Assembly: GCA_030550315.1 (NCBI GenBank)
Contig: JAUQPP010000011.1
Location: 1-32,300, forward strand
Reading direction: 5' to 3'
Source: Thermotogota bacterium
GTDB lineage: Bacteria > Thermotogota > Thermotogae > Thermotogales > Fervidobacteriaceae
DNA length: 32,300 nucleotides
Below are positions 24,160 to 32,300 of the stretch, in pieces (the stretch's first letter is position 1; each line of letters starts with the position of its first letter). Under the pieces are notes generated by a model. That model made no database searches, was not told the origin of the DNA, and saw only the letters and a program-made list of their open reading frames with translations. The position numbers were made by a program, and so were the translations under genes.

Positions 24160-25563
24160 TCAGGATAACACGATCCTGTAGTACGTAAAAAAGTCAGCGT
24201 TGTAGCTCCAGAATATGAGTTTTGAGCTGAGCGAGAATCCAACGGTCGATTTTATAAGATCTCCCAGGTCTATAAATACCTTGAATTCGTAGTTCGTGAC
24301 TTTTGCAAATTCGTTAAATACGGGAAAATCCTTCAATTTTTTTCTCGTACGTTCCAGCTGAAGGTATCGCTCCTTGTTCACAAGACTTATAAAAAGCCTT
24401 CCCGAATACTTGAATATATGAAGTTGAGTAGTTCCCAGTTGGAGGTACCACTCCTGCCTTTGCGCGTCTCCTCTGGCACCAATTCTGGAAAGTTGCAGTT
24501 CCATGTCTTTACCCGAAAAGTTTTCAAAAATGAAAAGGAACTCACCAGTTTCTATTCTTCCAGAGGTGTACACATTCGTTGATTGGGCCGTAAAATATTC
24601 AAAAAGTGAAATAAGTCTCGCAAGTTCACCTTCAGTACCTTTAAACCAGCTTTTTATAGAAGATACAACGTTTTCACTGTTCTGCGAATTGATAACCATG
24701 TAGTAGTTCCATGCGTGTGGCAGTTCAAGAACAAAATCATTTGTCTTTTTACTTGTCAGTTTTGTTTTGTTTTTCTGTTCGATAGTGAAGTTGAAGGCTC
24801 CGGCAGAGACCGTTGAGTAAAAGAGAATCTGTTCTGCATTTTCCCACTTCACAACGCCTGCACCTGGCAGTTCCAACTTCAACGCACTGGGCTTCGCGTA
24901 ACCACTTACCAAAAATGTACCACTCCGCAGCCTTTCAAAGTCTCTAACAGTTTTTGCAAGCTGCATTTCGGGGGTTGAGTATGTTTTAAGCGCAAGTTCG
25001 AGTGCTTGCTTACTCCCTGCAACGACGAGATATTTCCCCAATGTCCCGCAAAAAAGAGAATCACCGAGAATATAGTTCGCTCCCACCTGTTTGTAACTGA
25101 GCGAGAGTAGATATGACAGAGCCCTCGGTAACCTTTGCGGATTTTTGGTTTCAAAGACCACAATTGCATTCGATGCCAAAGTTTTAAGCAGTTCGAAATA
25201 ATAATTTAGATCAAAGGCCACAAATTCCATAAGATTCACGTCGAGTCCTTTTGAAGCGAAAAGAATGTCGTTCGAAATTGCGTCTGATACAACCTCAGGA
25301 TCGATTCCTGTCCTGTATTTCATATCTTCAAGGAGTCTGAGAAACGCATCTTCAAAACCCAGTCCCTTTCTGTCAAGTACAAACCTAAAAAAGGTCACTT
25401 TTTTTAACTCGGGATACCAGGTAACGCCCTTGGAGAATCGGAGAACAAAATCGTAGTCTTTGTGAACGAAGCTGAATATATCTGAATTGGCTAGTCCCAC
25501 AAAAGCATGTATTAAAAGTAATGTTAAAGCAAAAACCTTCAGTCTTTTTAAAATCTGGTTCAT
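24160..25563 (-). CDS. Secreted protein of unknown function
   Basis: A 467-residue protein I do not recognise with certainty. It has a clear signal peptide ([20 protein letters not shown]) and no other strong membrane helix. The body is rich in beta-strand-like segments and resembles DUF3352-type proteins in general pattern (repeated phrases about self-comparison such as [13 protein letters not shown] and a [15 protein letters not shown] strand), but this is a weak match. The ATG overlaps the tlyA stop (ATGA) and is preceded by GGGAGG with 7-base spacing, so it is coupled to tlyA and upstream of cheA. Its place in the operon suggests an envelope or surface role; function unknown. Confidence 0.6.
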   Translation of the reverse strand: MNQILKRLKVFALTLLLIHAFVGLANSDIFSFVHKDYDFVLRFSKGVTWYPELKKVTFFRFVLDRKGLGFEDAFLRLLEDMKYRTGIDPEVVSDAISNDILFASKGLDVNLMEFVAFDLNYYFELLKTLASNAIVVFETKNPQRLPRALSYLLSLSYKQVGANYILGDSLFCGTLGKYLVVAGSKQALELALKTYSTPEMQLAKTVRDFERLRSGTFLVSGYAKPSALKLELPGAGVVKWENAEQILFYSTVSAGAFNFTIEQKNKTKLTSKKTNDFVLELPHAWNYYMVINSQNSENVVSSIKSWFKGTEGELARLISLFEYFTAQSTNVYTSGRIETGEFLFIFENFSGKDMELQLSRIGARGDAQRQEWYLQLGTTQLHIFKYSGRLFISLVNKERYLQLERTRKKLKDFPVFNEFAKVTNYEFKVFIDLGDLIKSTVGFSLSSKLIFWSYNADFFTYYRIVLS

Positions 25564-26348
25564 CCATTATCCTCCCAGGCTCTTTCTACAACTGTTATTA
25601 TATCATCCTCAGTAATTTCATTGCAAATATTTTTTTCTTCAGCCTTACTCAAGACCGCAAAGAACTCGATATTTCCCTCCACGCCCTTTATCTTAGAGAA
25701 TGTGAGATACTTACAACGAAAACCCGCCGATTGATAAGCGGAAAGCACATTCCTTATTGCTTCAAAGTGCATCAATTTGTTGCGCACAACTCCTTTGTGA
25801 CCATGAGAGATTTCAAATTGTGGTTTTATGAGGATTATAAGATTCGTCTTTTCCGAAGATATAGCCTTTAAACTGTGCACCAACTTCGTTACTGATATAA
25901 ATGACACGTCAACACTAATATAATCCAGTTCGTCTTCGAATAAGCTTGGAACCAGGTCCTTTGCATTCGCCCTAATTTGAATCACTCGTGGATCTGCTCT
26001 CAACTTTTCATGTAACTGTTCTATGTTGACGTCAACGGAGTACACCTTTGAAACACCGTGCTGGAGGAAAAAATCAACGAATCCTCCTGTCGACGACCCA
26101 ATATCGCAAACAACGGTTCCAAACAGTTCGAGTTGAATTTCTTCAAAAAGTCCTTCAAGCTTGTAACCAGCTCTACTGACGTATTTAAGATTCTTAGCCA
26201 CTTCGATTGCATCGTTCCCTGTGACTTTTTTTGAAGGTTTGGTACAAATCGTCCCGTTGAGCTTAACACATCCGCTTTCAATCAACCATTGCGCCTTCGT
26301 TCTTGATTCGGCAAAACCTCGCTCTACTAACAAGAGATCGAGCCTCAC
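25560..26348 (-). CDS. tlyA: TlyA-family rRNA 2'-O-methyltransferase
   Basis: A two-domain protein: an S4 RNA-binding domain (1-~60, RLDLLLVERGFAESRTKAQWL) and an FtsJ-like SAM-dependent methyltransferase with SRAGYKLEGL, CDIGSSTGGFVDFFLQ and VDVSFISVTK. TlyA methylates 16S and/or 23S rRNA 2'-hydroxyls in mycobacteria; in other bacteria the family also includes haemolysin-named proteins. I start at GTG 26348, giving the standard MRLDLLLVERG N-terminus and a 4-base GTGA overlap with the upstream stop. The track's TTG start would extend 8 residues and overlap 28 bases. It is in the operon that leads to cheA. Confidence 0.92.
   Translation of the reverse strand: MRLDLLLVERGFAESRTKAQWLIESGCVKLNGTICTKPSKKVTGNDAIEVAKNLKYVSRAGYKLEGLFEEIQLELFGTVVCDIGSSTGGFVDFFLQHGVSKVYSVDVNIEQLHEKLRADPRVIQIRANAKDLVPSLFEDELDYISVDVSFISVTKLVHSLKAISSEKTNLIILIKPQFEISHGHKGVVRNKLMHFEAIRNVLSAYQSAGFRCKYLTFSKIKGVEGNIEFFAVLSKAEEKNICNEITEDDIITVVERAWEDNG
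25597..25605 (-). promoter_or_regulatory. Possible internal promoter before the cheA-fliQ genes
   Basis: TGATATAAT occurs on the minus strand inside the 3' end of tlyA, with TTGCAA 18 bases upstream as a weak -35. It would start transcription about 25 bases before the secreted-protein gene. As it lies in coding sequence, chance is possible. Confidence 0.3.
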
Positions 26349-27712
26349 TGATTTCCGAGGTCGTAAATCCAAGTTCCCACATCCGTCAATAGATAGATTT
26401 TGTTCGATTTGACAAAGAAGAGAAAAATCTCCGTTCCTACAAAGATATCTTGAAAGAAATACCCAATCTTTGTTTTCACTACACCCATCACACTCGGATA
26501 GACTGGTGAATAAAAGATATAGCTAGCCGACTTGGTTAATTCCGCGGGGGTTAAAACGGACTTATTCTTGAAAGATTTATCGAACAAAAGGGCCTTACTC
26601 TCCGTTTCAAGTACTACTCCTGAATCAGTAACCCTCAATCTTCTGAAATCGGGAACATGATCGTTGTACAAAAGCCTTCTAGTCTTTAGGTCAAATGCAT
26701 AAAAATTACTTGCTACGTCAACGATGACAAGCACCCCATCGTAAACCAAAAAATCAACCGGAGTTTGTGAAACCTTCATTCTCCACGAGAGCGACGTATC
26801 GGAAATACTTCCATCTGCAAATAAAACGATGCCATCCCATATCCCAAGAAGTCTTACGTTCTGCCATACTACTTTCCTTCCTTCAGTTACCCGATCAATG
26901 TACAGCTGCCTTGTTGAAGTTTTGAAGACGGGAAATCCGTAGACGGATTCTAATATGTTGTCGTGCGTCTTTTCTGTGGTTAGTTCGTAAAATTCTCCTG
27001 AATAAGTTACCAGGCCACCGATGTAATCAACCTTATCCGATTTAAAAAACGGAAGTCCGTATCCTGAGATAATCTTTGGCTGTCTATCCTTGCCAATGAA
27101 AAACGTATCTGGTAATCCTCTCAGAAGTTCCTTGGTAACATTTTCAGTACTCTCCGGTGTTTCAAATGTTAGCAGGCCAAAACTTGAATCGTATCCACTA
27201 CGTCTTAAAAGCTCAGCTAACAGGGTTGAAAGGTTTTCTAAATTTAAGTGTTCAATCGGCAACGAATATAGAACCTTTTCGTCATTTGTGAGCGTCCAAA
27301 AGTCAATCAACGAATTATCTAAAGATACGCGAACATTAATTTGGATAACTACACCGTCTTTGAGGATACTTTCATTAAAAGGTTCGAGAAATTCCCGGTG
27401 TAGAACATACTCCTCCAGCGGCAGGTATCCCAGACTTGCAAGGGCGCGTTTAAGTGCGTAGCTTAAATCGTAGAAGATATTTTCATCGTAGTATTTTAAT
27501 GTAACAAATGGCATATCGTACCATCTTTCCAAAATTATCGGCAACAGTTCTATGGTTCCGGAATACCCTTCTTCCAGAAAAAATTGCTGAGAAGCAGGAT
27601 TCATGCTCAGAACAACACACGATACAAAAACAATCCATGCGGCGGTGCTAGTCCTGCCGATTCCGAGCGGTCTTTCGATAACAATACCTCCCTGATCCTC
27701 TCTGGTGGCCAT
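26345..27712 (-). CDS. Exported propeller-like protein of unknown function
   Basis: About 420-455 residues, unrecognised family. The C-terminal two-thirds contain repeats of short strands (VDFLVYDGVLVIVDV, NFYAFDLKTRRLLYND, GVVLETESKALLFD) like a PQQ/WD-type beta-propeller. The start is uncertain. ATG 27712 and ATG 27604 have no ribosome binding site. GGGAGG at 27687-27692 is 7 bases upstream of an ATC codon (27679). The frame between 27679 and 27604 encodes a hydrophobic run (TAAWIVFVSCVVLSM) that would make a signal peptide, and it overlaps truA in another frame. ATG 27604 lies 2 bases after the truA stop and would give a non-exported protein. I show the longest ATG frame. It is in one operon with tlyA (4-base overlap). 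Confidence 0.6.
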   Translation of the reverse strand: MATREDQGGIVIERPLGIGRTSTAAWIVFVSCVVLSMNPASQQFFLEEGYSGTIELLPIILERWYDMPFVTLKYYDENIFYDLSYALKRALASLGYLPLEEYVLHREFLEPFNESILKDGVVIQINVRVSLDNSLIDFWTLTNDEKVLYSLPIEHLNLENLSTLLAELLRRSGYDSSFGLLTFETPESTENVTKELLRGLPDTFFIGKDRQPKIISGYGLPFFKSDKVDYIGGLVTYSGEFYELTTEKTHDNILESVYGFPVFKTSTRQLYIDRVTEGRKVVWQNVRLLGIWDGIVLFADGSISDTSLSWRMKVSQTPVDFLVYDGVLVIVDVASNFYAFDLKTRRLLYNDHVPDFRRLRVTDSGVVLETESKALLFDKSFKNKSVLTPAELTKSASYIFYSPVYPSVMGVVKTKIGYFFQDIFVGTEIFLFFVKSNKIYLLTDVGTWIYDLGNQ

Positions 27713-28350
27713 TGATGCGTACCAACCTTTACAAGATTTGCGACGATACTTCTCACCATTCCGCGTAGGAAGGATATACCTTCAACCCTCACAAGAATTA
27801 TTTCGCGCCTAAGTTTTATGACCCTAAGATTATGAATAGTTTTTACGGTATTTTCTTTCTCCTCATCCTTTTTGCTGAAAGCAACAAAATCGTGTGTTCC
27901 GATAAGATACCTTGCCCCTTCTCTCATTGCTTCGATGTCTATTTCATACGGGAACCACCAAGAATACTTTCTAAAGAACAAATTTTTGAGTTTTCCGTTG
28001 AATATGTAATAATGATATATCCTTTTTTTCGCCTCGTACCGTGGGTTAAACTTCTCGTGCGGAAACCATACCCTCTTAACATAAATATCGCTTGGCAAAT
28101 TGGCGTTTAGTGCGTTACGGATATCGTTTTCAGAAAGCCTCGGATTGGGGCAATCAAATGCAACAACCTGACCACACGCATGAACTCCAGTGTCCGTTCT
28201 TCCAGCCGCAACTGTTGAAATTTTTGTTTTGAAAATCCTCTCAAGCGCCTTTTCCAGTTCCCCCTGAACGGTTCGAACCGAAGGTTGAATTTGATAGCCA
28301 AAAAAGTCTGTACCGTCGTAAGCGAATTCGATCGCAACCCTTTTAAACAC
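27607..28350 (-). CDS. truA: tRNA pseudouridine38-40 synthase TruA
   Basis: A 247-residue TruA that converts U38-U40 in the tRNA anticodon stem-loop to pseudouridine. The catalytic aspartate is D53 in AGRTDTGVHACGQV; YDGTDFFGYQ at the N-terminus and FLRGMVRSIVANLVKVG near the C-terminus are standard. The GTG start overlaps the GGDEF gene by 8 bases. The last ~35 codons are overlapped in another frame by the start region of the next gene. Confidence 0.96.
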   Translation of the reverse strand: MFKRVAIEFAYDGTDFFGYQIQPSVRTVQGELEKALERIFKTKISTVAAGRTDTGVHACGQVVAFDCPNPRLSENDIRNALNANLPSDIYVKRVWFPHEKFNPRYEAKKRIYHYYIFNGKLKNLFFRKYSWWFPYEIDIEAMREGARYLIGTHDFVAFSKKDEEKENTVKTIHNLRVIKLRREIILVRVEGISFLRGMVRSIVANLVKVGTHQWPPERIREVLLSKDRSESAGLAPPHGLFLYRVLF

Positions 28351-30004
28351 CGATGGCCCTACCTCCTCCGGATTTCTTCACGGTTCTGAGTGCCACCTTT
28401 AATTTCTCGACCAACTCTTCAACTGTCGAACCATCGGACGGGAACTTTGCAACACTCGAACTCAAACTGACAGCAAACCCGCGGGCTTTCAATTCGCTCA
28501 TAACCCTCTCAGCCAATAGAAGCCCGTCAGTTTTGCTATTACTGTGCAAACACACTAGAAATTCATCCCCAGAGAAAGTGTAGAAACCCAGATTTTCAAG
28601 GACCTCGGATAAAAATTTCTCAGTAGTTGAAATCAATTCATCACCCAATTTGAAACCATTCCTCAAGTTGTATTCTTCGAAATCATCAATGTCCATCAGA
28701 ATAAGAACAAAACTCTTTTCCTGACTTATGAGCTTCGACACATCCTCCCAGAATTTTGCAAACCCCACGTGTGGAATCGATTCTTTTTGAACAAAGTAAA
28801 CAAGCGGACTCTTCTGAATTAAACTCATCAATTGCCAAGAGAAAAACTTCGCAAGTTCTACTTCTCGTTTCGTGGGGCGCAAACCTGTTTTCGGCTTGTC
28901 GTAACTAACGTATCCAACAATCTTGCCTCGATAAAGTAGCGGAACCAAAAAAAGGTCTTCCGGATCCCACGCATTCTCCACGTCCACCTTCACGTACTCC
29001 TGAGGAGTGTATACGTAACTGTCCGACAGATCAACACTACCTTTGGGTATAAAATACGCACCACCAACGTCAAAGCGCTGTTGAAGTAACACGAGTGCCT
29101 CCGTTAAAGACGGCCTATTAACTTTTAACCTCTCGAACACCTCCTCTGGCAACCCATAATTAGCTATTCTAACTACCTTTCGCTCGCGAAAATCGAACAG
29201 GTTGAGCAAAGCGTATTCAAATCCCATTACATTGCACGCAACAGCAAGCATCTTACCTATCGCCTTGTTTATATCCAATCCATTTTCGACTTCTTGGTGA
29301 ACCTCAATCACCTCTTTAAGGTGGTCTACTTCCCAGTGTAACTTCTCTTTTTCAAAATCCAGTTCCATTCGCCAAACTTCCGATTTCACAGTGTAGATGA
29401 GAATAAACAGATATCCGGCGTATAGCAAGGTAACAACAAACATGTTGACAAAGTTTGCATATTCGAAAAGTAACGCGGTTGAGAGTATCCCAGCGCCATA
29501 AAGACCAAGGCCAAAGGTTACAGCGAAACTCTTAAAAAATCTTTCGAAATGATTAAGAAATACCTCTTGGGAAAGAAACAAAACCGAGAGAAAACTCAAG
29601 ATCTGGTTCGCAAAATAATACCCAACCGAAAAAAATAGCAACCTCAAATAATCCGACGGTGCCAGTTTGTACATTAACGTTCCAAGACCAAGTTGAACGA
29701 CTTCGAAAGCAACACGTTTTAAATATAAGTTCCAATTTTTCGTTGAAAGCACGATCAGTAGCACTGTTATCAGCGCAATGCTTTCAGGATTCATGAATAG
29801 CAAAAGGTACTGGGTGGCAAAACTTCTCATCGTGAACCTTAGAGTTCCAACGTAAAGATAAATGTTTTGAGCAATGAACAACATAAAGATTGCTGGAACT
29901 ATGAGGTACCAATTTGTATTGACGACAAACGGCGTTGATAAGGCAAAAAATAGTGCTCCGAGCGTAAAACACGTCAAGACAAAGATGATTTCTTTTTTAT
30001 TCAA
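28343..30004 (-). CDS. Membrane GAF-GGDEF protein (putative diguanylate cyclase)
   Basis: About 553 residues. The N-terminal ~215 residues form about six or seven hydrophobic segments (a 7TM-type sensor), followed by a short coiled coil, a GAF-like domain (~240-390) and a GGDEF domain (~405-553). The GGDEF signature is SGDEF (~478-482) with DIDDFEEYN upstream for metal binding; there is no RxxD inhibitory site in the usual place. SGDEF variants have been reported as active in other proteins, so it is probably a c-di-GMP synthase, but this is inference. I start at TTG 30004 because GGGGGT lies 7 bases upstream; ATG 30028 has no ribosome binding site. It is the first gene of the truA-tlyA-che-fli run. 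Confidence 0.85.
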   Translation of the reverse strand: MNKKEIIFVLTCFTLGALFFALSTPFVVNTNWYLIVPAIFMLFIAQNIYLYVGTLRFTMRSFATQYLLLFMNPESIALITVLLIVLSTKNWNLYLKRVAFEVVQLGLGTLMYKLAPSDYLRLLFFSVGYYFANQILSFLSVLFLSQEVFLNHFERFFKSFAVTFGLGLYGAGILSTALLFEYANFVNMFVVTLLYAGYLFILIYTVKSEVWRMELDFEKEKLHWEVDHLKEVIEVHQEVENGLDINKAIGKMLAVACNVMGFEYALLNLFDFRERKVVRIANYGLPEEVFERLKVNRPSLTEALVLLQQRFDVGGAYFIPKGSVDLSDSYVYTPQEYVKVDVENAWDPEDLFLVPLLYRGKIVGYVSYDKPKTGLRPTKREVELAKFFSWQLMSLIQKSPLVYFVQKESIPHVGFAKFWEDVSKLISQEKSFVLILMDIDDFEEYNLRNGFKLGDELISTTEKFLSEVLENLGFYTFSGDEFLVCLHSNSKTDGLLLAERVMSELKARGFAVSLSSSVAKFPSDGSTVEELVEKLKVALRTVKKSGGGRAIGV

Positions 30005-30011
30005 GATAGTT

Positions 30012-30017
30012 ACCCCC
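30012..30017 (-). promoter_or_regulatory. Ribosome binding site that sets a TTG start
   Basis: GGGGGT on the minus strand lies 7 bases before the TTG at 30004 of the GGDEF gene and falls inside the longer ATG frame. It supports the shorter protein. Confidence 0.5.
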
Positions 30018-30092
30018 AATGTGAGCATAAATTAATTGTTACGTCGAGCAACATTTTTTTAAAGCGATGTTTATGTATATTCTGGCAAATAT

Positions 30093-30120
30093 ATTCTATC
30101 ATAAACTCGATATTTTACAA
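30093..30120 (-). promoter_or_regulatory. Promoter for the GGDEF-truA-che-fli genes
   Basis: On the minus strand TTGTAA (30115-30120) and an extended -10, TGATAGAAT (TAGAAT at 30093-30098), are separated by 16 bases. TTTATGATAGAAT is identical to the tmk promoter. Transcription would start near 30086, leaving a leader of about 80 bases before the TTG start. Confidence 0.45.
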
Positions 30121-30139
30121 AGGGGAGGTAAAGTGAGAG

Positions 30140-31306
30140 ATGGAAAGGTTACGACAGATTGCGGAAAAGTACGGTACTCCAGTTCTCGTAATGGACCTAG
30201 CTGTTGTTGAGAGAAACTACCGATTACTAGTCGAGAATATTAGAAATTGCAAAGTTTACTACGCTGTCAAGGCCAATTCACACATCGAAATCGTTAAGCT
30301 GCTCAGAGATTTGGGAAGTCATTTCGATGTTGCCTCCCGTGGAGAAATCGAGAAACTGCTATCAATCGGGGTAGAACCTCACAGGATGAGCTTTGGAAAC
30401 ACGATAAAGAAAATCGAGGATATTAAGTTCGCTTACGAAGTTGGTATAAGGATGTTCGCTGTCGATTCTGAGATGGAGCTCGAGAAAATCGCAACGGTGG
30501 CGCCGGGAAGCGATGTGTACGTAAGAATAAGTACGAATGGAATGGAGGAAGACGCCGATTGGCCGTTGACAAGAAAATTTGGTACAAGTGTCAGCCATGC
30601 AATCGAGCTTGTAAAGTACGCAAAAGATCTCGGCCTTAATCCGATCGGCCTGAGTTTCCACGTCGGTTCGCAAAACTATAATCCAGAGAATTGGAGAACA
30701 GCGATACGCGAGGCCTCCGTAGTTTTCGAAGAAGCGAGACAGTTTGGAATTGAGCTGAAAATGATAAATACCGGCGGTGGAATGCCTGTTTACTACTCGC
30801 GCGAAATACCGTCTGTAACGGAAATTTCAAGAGTGATCAACGAAGCCGTTGAAGAATACCTTGGAAACGGCGTGACTGTTATCGTTGAACCTGGACGGTC
30901 GATGGTTGGAAATGCTGGTATTATGATAACGAGAGTCATCTTAAGAAGCAGAAAAGGAGAGGAAAACTGGATATACCTCGATGCCGGCGTATTCCACGGT
31001 CTAACCGAGACAATTCAAAACATCCGCTACAGAATCACCGTTGACGGGAAAGATGGCGAAGAACTTGACAAATTCGTACTTGCTGGTCCAACGTGCGACA
31101 GCGTCGACGTTATGTACTACGACGCGATGCTTCCCAAATCCACGACTCTTGGAGACATTGTTTACATCCACACCGCTGGAGCGTACACAACCGAATACGG
31201 TACGAATTTCAACGGAATCCCGTCGCCAAGTGTAGTCTTTGAGAACGGGTTTTTACTCGAAGAAGAGCCAGATGTCGTTTGTGAACCGGCAAAAGAGTGC
31301 GAATGA
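30140..31306 (+). CDS. Fold-III PLP decarboxylase, ornithine/lysine decarboxylase-like
   Basis: A 388-residue alanine-racemase-fold PLP decarboxylase. K44 (YYAVKANSH) should bind PLP; H173 (SFHVGSQ) stacks on the ring; GGGMP (211-215) and EPGR (249-252) hold the phosphate; C318-D319 (GPTCDSVDVMYYD) are at the dimer-interface active site; and HTAGAYTTEYGTNFNG is near the C-terminus. FDVASRGEIEKLLSIGVEP, SFGNTIKK and GPTCDSVDV fit ornithine/lysine decarboxylases of polyamine synthesis better than diaminopimelate decarboxylase (LysA), which annotation pipelines may call it. The ATG follows AGGGGAGGT. It is a single-gene unit with a strong terminator; no other polyamine gene is adjacent. Confidence 0.85.
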   Translation: MERLRQIAEKYGTPVLVMDLAVVERNYRLLVENIRNCKVYYAVKANSHIEIVKLLRDLGSHFDVASRGEIEKLLSIGVEPHRMSFGNTIKKIEDIKFAYEVGIRMFAVDSEMELEKIATVAPGSDVYVRISTNGMEEDADWPLTRKFGTSVSHAIELVKYAKDLGLNPIGLSFHVGSQNYNPENWRTAIREASVVFEEARQFGIELKMINTGGGMPVYYSREIPSVTEISRVINEAVEEYLGNGVTVIVEPGRSMVGNAGIMITRVILRSRKGEENWIYLDAGVFHGLTETIQNIRYRITVDGKDGEELDKFVLAGPTCDSVDVMYYDAMLPKSTTLGDIVYIHTAGAYTTEYGTNFNGIPSPSVVFENGFLLEEEPDVVCEPAKECE

Positions 31307-31346
31307 CCTCTTGATCGACTTCGGAGAAATGTAATCTACGAATCAC

Positions 31347-31387
31347 AAGCCCGCCTTTTGAGTTTACGTTGGCGGGCTTTTTCTTTG
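31347..31387 (+). terminator. Intrinsic terminator after the decarboxylase gene
   Basis: AAGCCCGCC and GGCGGGCTT form a 9-bp GC-rich stem around a ~15-base loop, followed by TTTTTCTTTG. The site lies about 40 bases past the stop codon. On the minus strand the stem lacks a T-run, so it is mainly a plus-strand terminator for the decarboxylase. Confidence 0.85.
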
Positions 31388-31419
31388 TTGATATACTCTA
31401 TTGCGCATGCTGAGTGAAC

Positions 31420-32300
31420 TCACCACCATCGTTCTAACCGCTTGCGACCAACCACGACATCCGAGCGATTGCCTTCTTGAATCCTTATCGCATGGCGACC
31501 AGAAAGTATCGAAAGAACGTTTGAAAACACGACCGTAGGTGAAACGTACTTGTGGGTTTCCACCCTCAAGAAGAGTGGCATAACCGAGAATCGAAAGATA
31601 CTCTGGATAACGAAAAAAAGCTGCAACCCGTAAATGTGAAATTCTCCGATGTGGAAATCAAATGAGTTGAACCATCTTGCAATCGGTCCACCTACAAGGG
31701 AACCTAACGTTCCACCCAATCCTCCGAGCGCCGAAAAGACTGCAAAATACATTGGAGAGCTAACCTTAGCTGTTTCCATCGGTACCGTTACGAACGCAAG
31801 GTTCACGGCTGCCCAGCCGATACCTGAGAGTATCGCATCAAGAGTCAGTGCGAACACCCAGTCGCGTTCGTTCATCAAAAGCCAGATGGCAGGGGTGGTC
31901 GACACAATTGCCAAACCCGTTATCAATACACTTTTGTGACCAAACTCATCTGAAATTCTACCCCACACACCATAAAATACCATCGAAAGAAGGGAAGCAA
32001 TGATCGAAGCGTAACTAATGTAAGTAACAGGTAACTTCAAGTTGTTCAACTGATGGTATCCGAAGAACGGAGCTGCCGAAAGAACAACTAAGTTCCACAG
32101 AAAGTAAGCTTTAGATAGTTTCATGAAATTCCTATCTTTCAAAACATACCACAAGTCGTTTATGCTTCCGGTCTTTTTACTCCCGGTCTCCGTCAACGGC
32201 GCGAGAGATAACATTGAGAGAAGCGAGGTGAACATCGTGATTAATATGACGAGTAGATAGTTCACTGGCTTTGGAAACGAATCAACAATCAATGAGTAGA
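31420..32300 (-). CDS. MFS transporter, C-terminal part (runs off the window)
   Basis: The frame is open to the window edge, so the N-terminal half lies outside. What is visible is the central loop and about six membrane segments of a 12-helix major facilitator. GVWGRISDEFGHKSVLITG matches the conserved MFS loop motif (GxxSDxxGxR/K), most likely the loop between helices 8 and 9. Later helices contain FSALGGLGGTLGSLVGGPIARW. The substrate cannot be predicted. The track start (TTG 32292) is not a real start. The C-terminal tail is basic and possibly cytoplasmic. It converges on the decarboxylase gene with 113 bases between the stops. Confidence 0.8.
   Translation of the reverse strand, partial: YSLIVDSFPKPVNYLLVILITMFTSLLSMLSLAPLTETGSKKTGSINDLWYVLKDRNFMKLSKAYFLWNLVVLSAAPFFGYHQLNNLKLPVTYISYASIIASLLSMVFYGVWGRISDEFGHKSVLITGLAIVSTTPAIWLLMNERDWVFALTLDAILSGIGWAAVNLAFVTVPMETAKVSSPMYFAVFSALGGLGGTLGSLVGGPIARWFNSFDFHIGEFHIYGLQLFFVIQSIFRFSVMPLFLRVETHKYVSPTVVFSNVLSILSGRHAIRIQEGNRSDVVVGRKRLERWW

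Noticed and set aside
30029-30139. Possible lysine riboswitch in the leader of the fold-III decarboxylase gene
   Set aside because: The divergent gap is only ~110 bases and largely taken by a minus-strand promoter; I see no conserved riboswitch core, and the gene looks like an ornithine/lysine decarboxylase.

Overview
This window looks like a chromosomal segment from a thermophile of the Thermotogae, most likely a Fervidobacterium-type member. That is an inference from three things. Protein similarity as I recognise it points there (Mini-RNase III, a short SigH-like sigma factor, the CheA-CheW-CheY-FliO-FliP-FliQ order). Gene packing is very tight, with ATGA/GTGA overlaps. GTG and TTG starts are frequent behind GGAGG or GGGGG ribosome binding sites. 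No phage, insertion sequence, CRISPR, rRNA or tRNA was seen. Apart from the first ~250 bases, no stretch over 300 bases lacks a gene.

Layout. (1) 1-265: what appears to be a broken kelch-repeat remnant on the + strand. (2) 14916 down to 248, minus strand, a long run of co-directional genes: coaX, radical SAM protein, a degenerate site-2-protease homologue, small coiled-coil protein, zapA-like gene, murI, rapZ, yvcK, whiA, nrdR, greA, lysS, two paralogous parvulin-like envelope proteins, an SDR oxidoreductase and purH. (3) 15035-16412, plus strand: a metallo-beta-lactamase-fold hydrolase and comB. (4) 19119 down to 16422, minus: mrnC, a NagD-type HAD phosphatase, a small sigma-70 factor, a YqeG-type HAD phosphatase and a small DUF4258-like protein. 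(5) 19258-19866, plus: tmk. (6) 30004 down to 19874, minus: a GGDEF protein, truA, a secreted propeller-like protein, tlyA, a secreted unknown, cheA, cheW, cheY, fliO-like, fliP and fliQ. (7) 30140-31306, plus: a fold-III PLP decarboxylase that looks like an ornithine/lysine decarboxylase, followed by a clear terminator. (8) 31420-32300, minus: the C-terminal part of an MFS transporter running off the window.

How the genes work together. Block 2 joins CoA synthesis, cell-wall precursor control (murI, rapZ, yvcK), division (zapA-like, whiA), dNTP control (nrdR), transcription fidelity (greA), translation (lysS) and envelope folding factors. It reads as a growth and envelope housekeeping block. 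Block 6 couples chemotaxis signalling and the flagellar export gate to ribosome/tRNA modification and a likely c-di-GMP enzyme.

I do not see a clear new defence or biosynthetic system. The best second-look items are: a PurH whose transformylase half lacks the family motifs; an M50-like protein that has lost HExxH; a FliO-like gene with no standard start codon upstream of its membrane helix; a 68-base murI/rapZ overlap; and paralogous parvulin-like proteins with a degenerate isomerase domain. Several starts were moved from the ORF track on ribosome-binding-site or overlap evidence; each case is explained in its entry.
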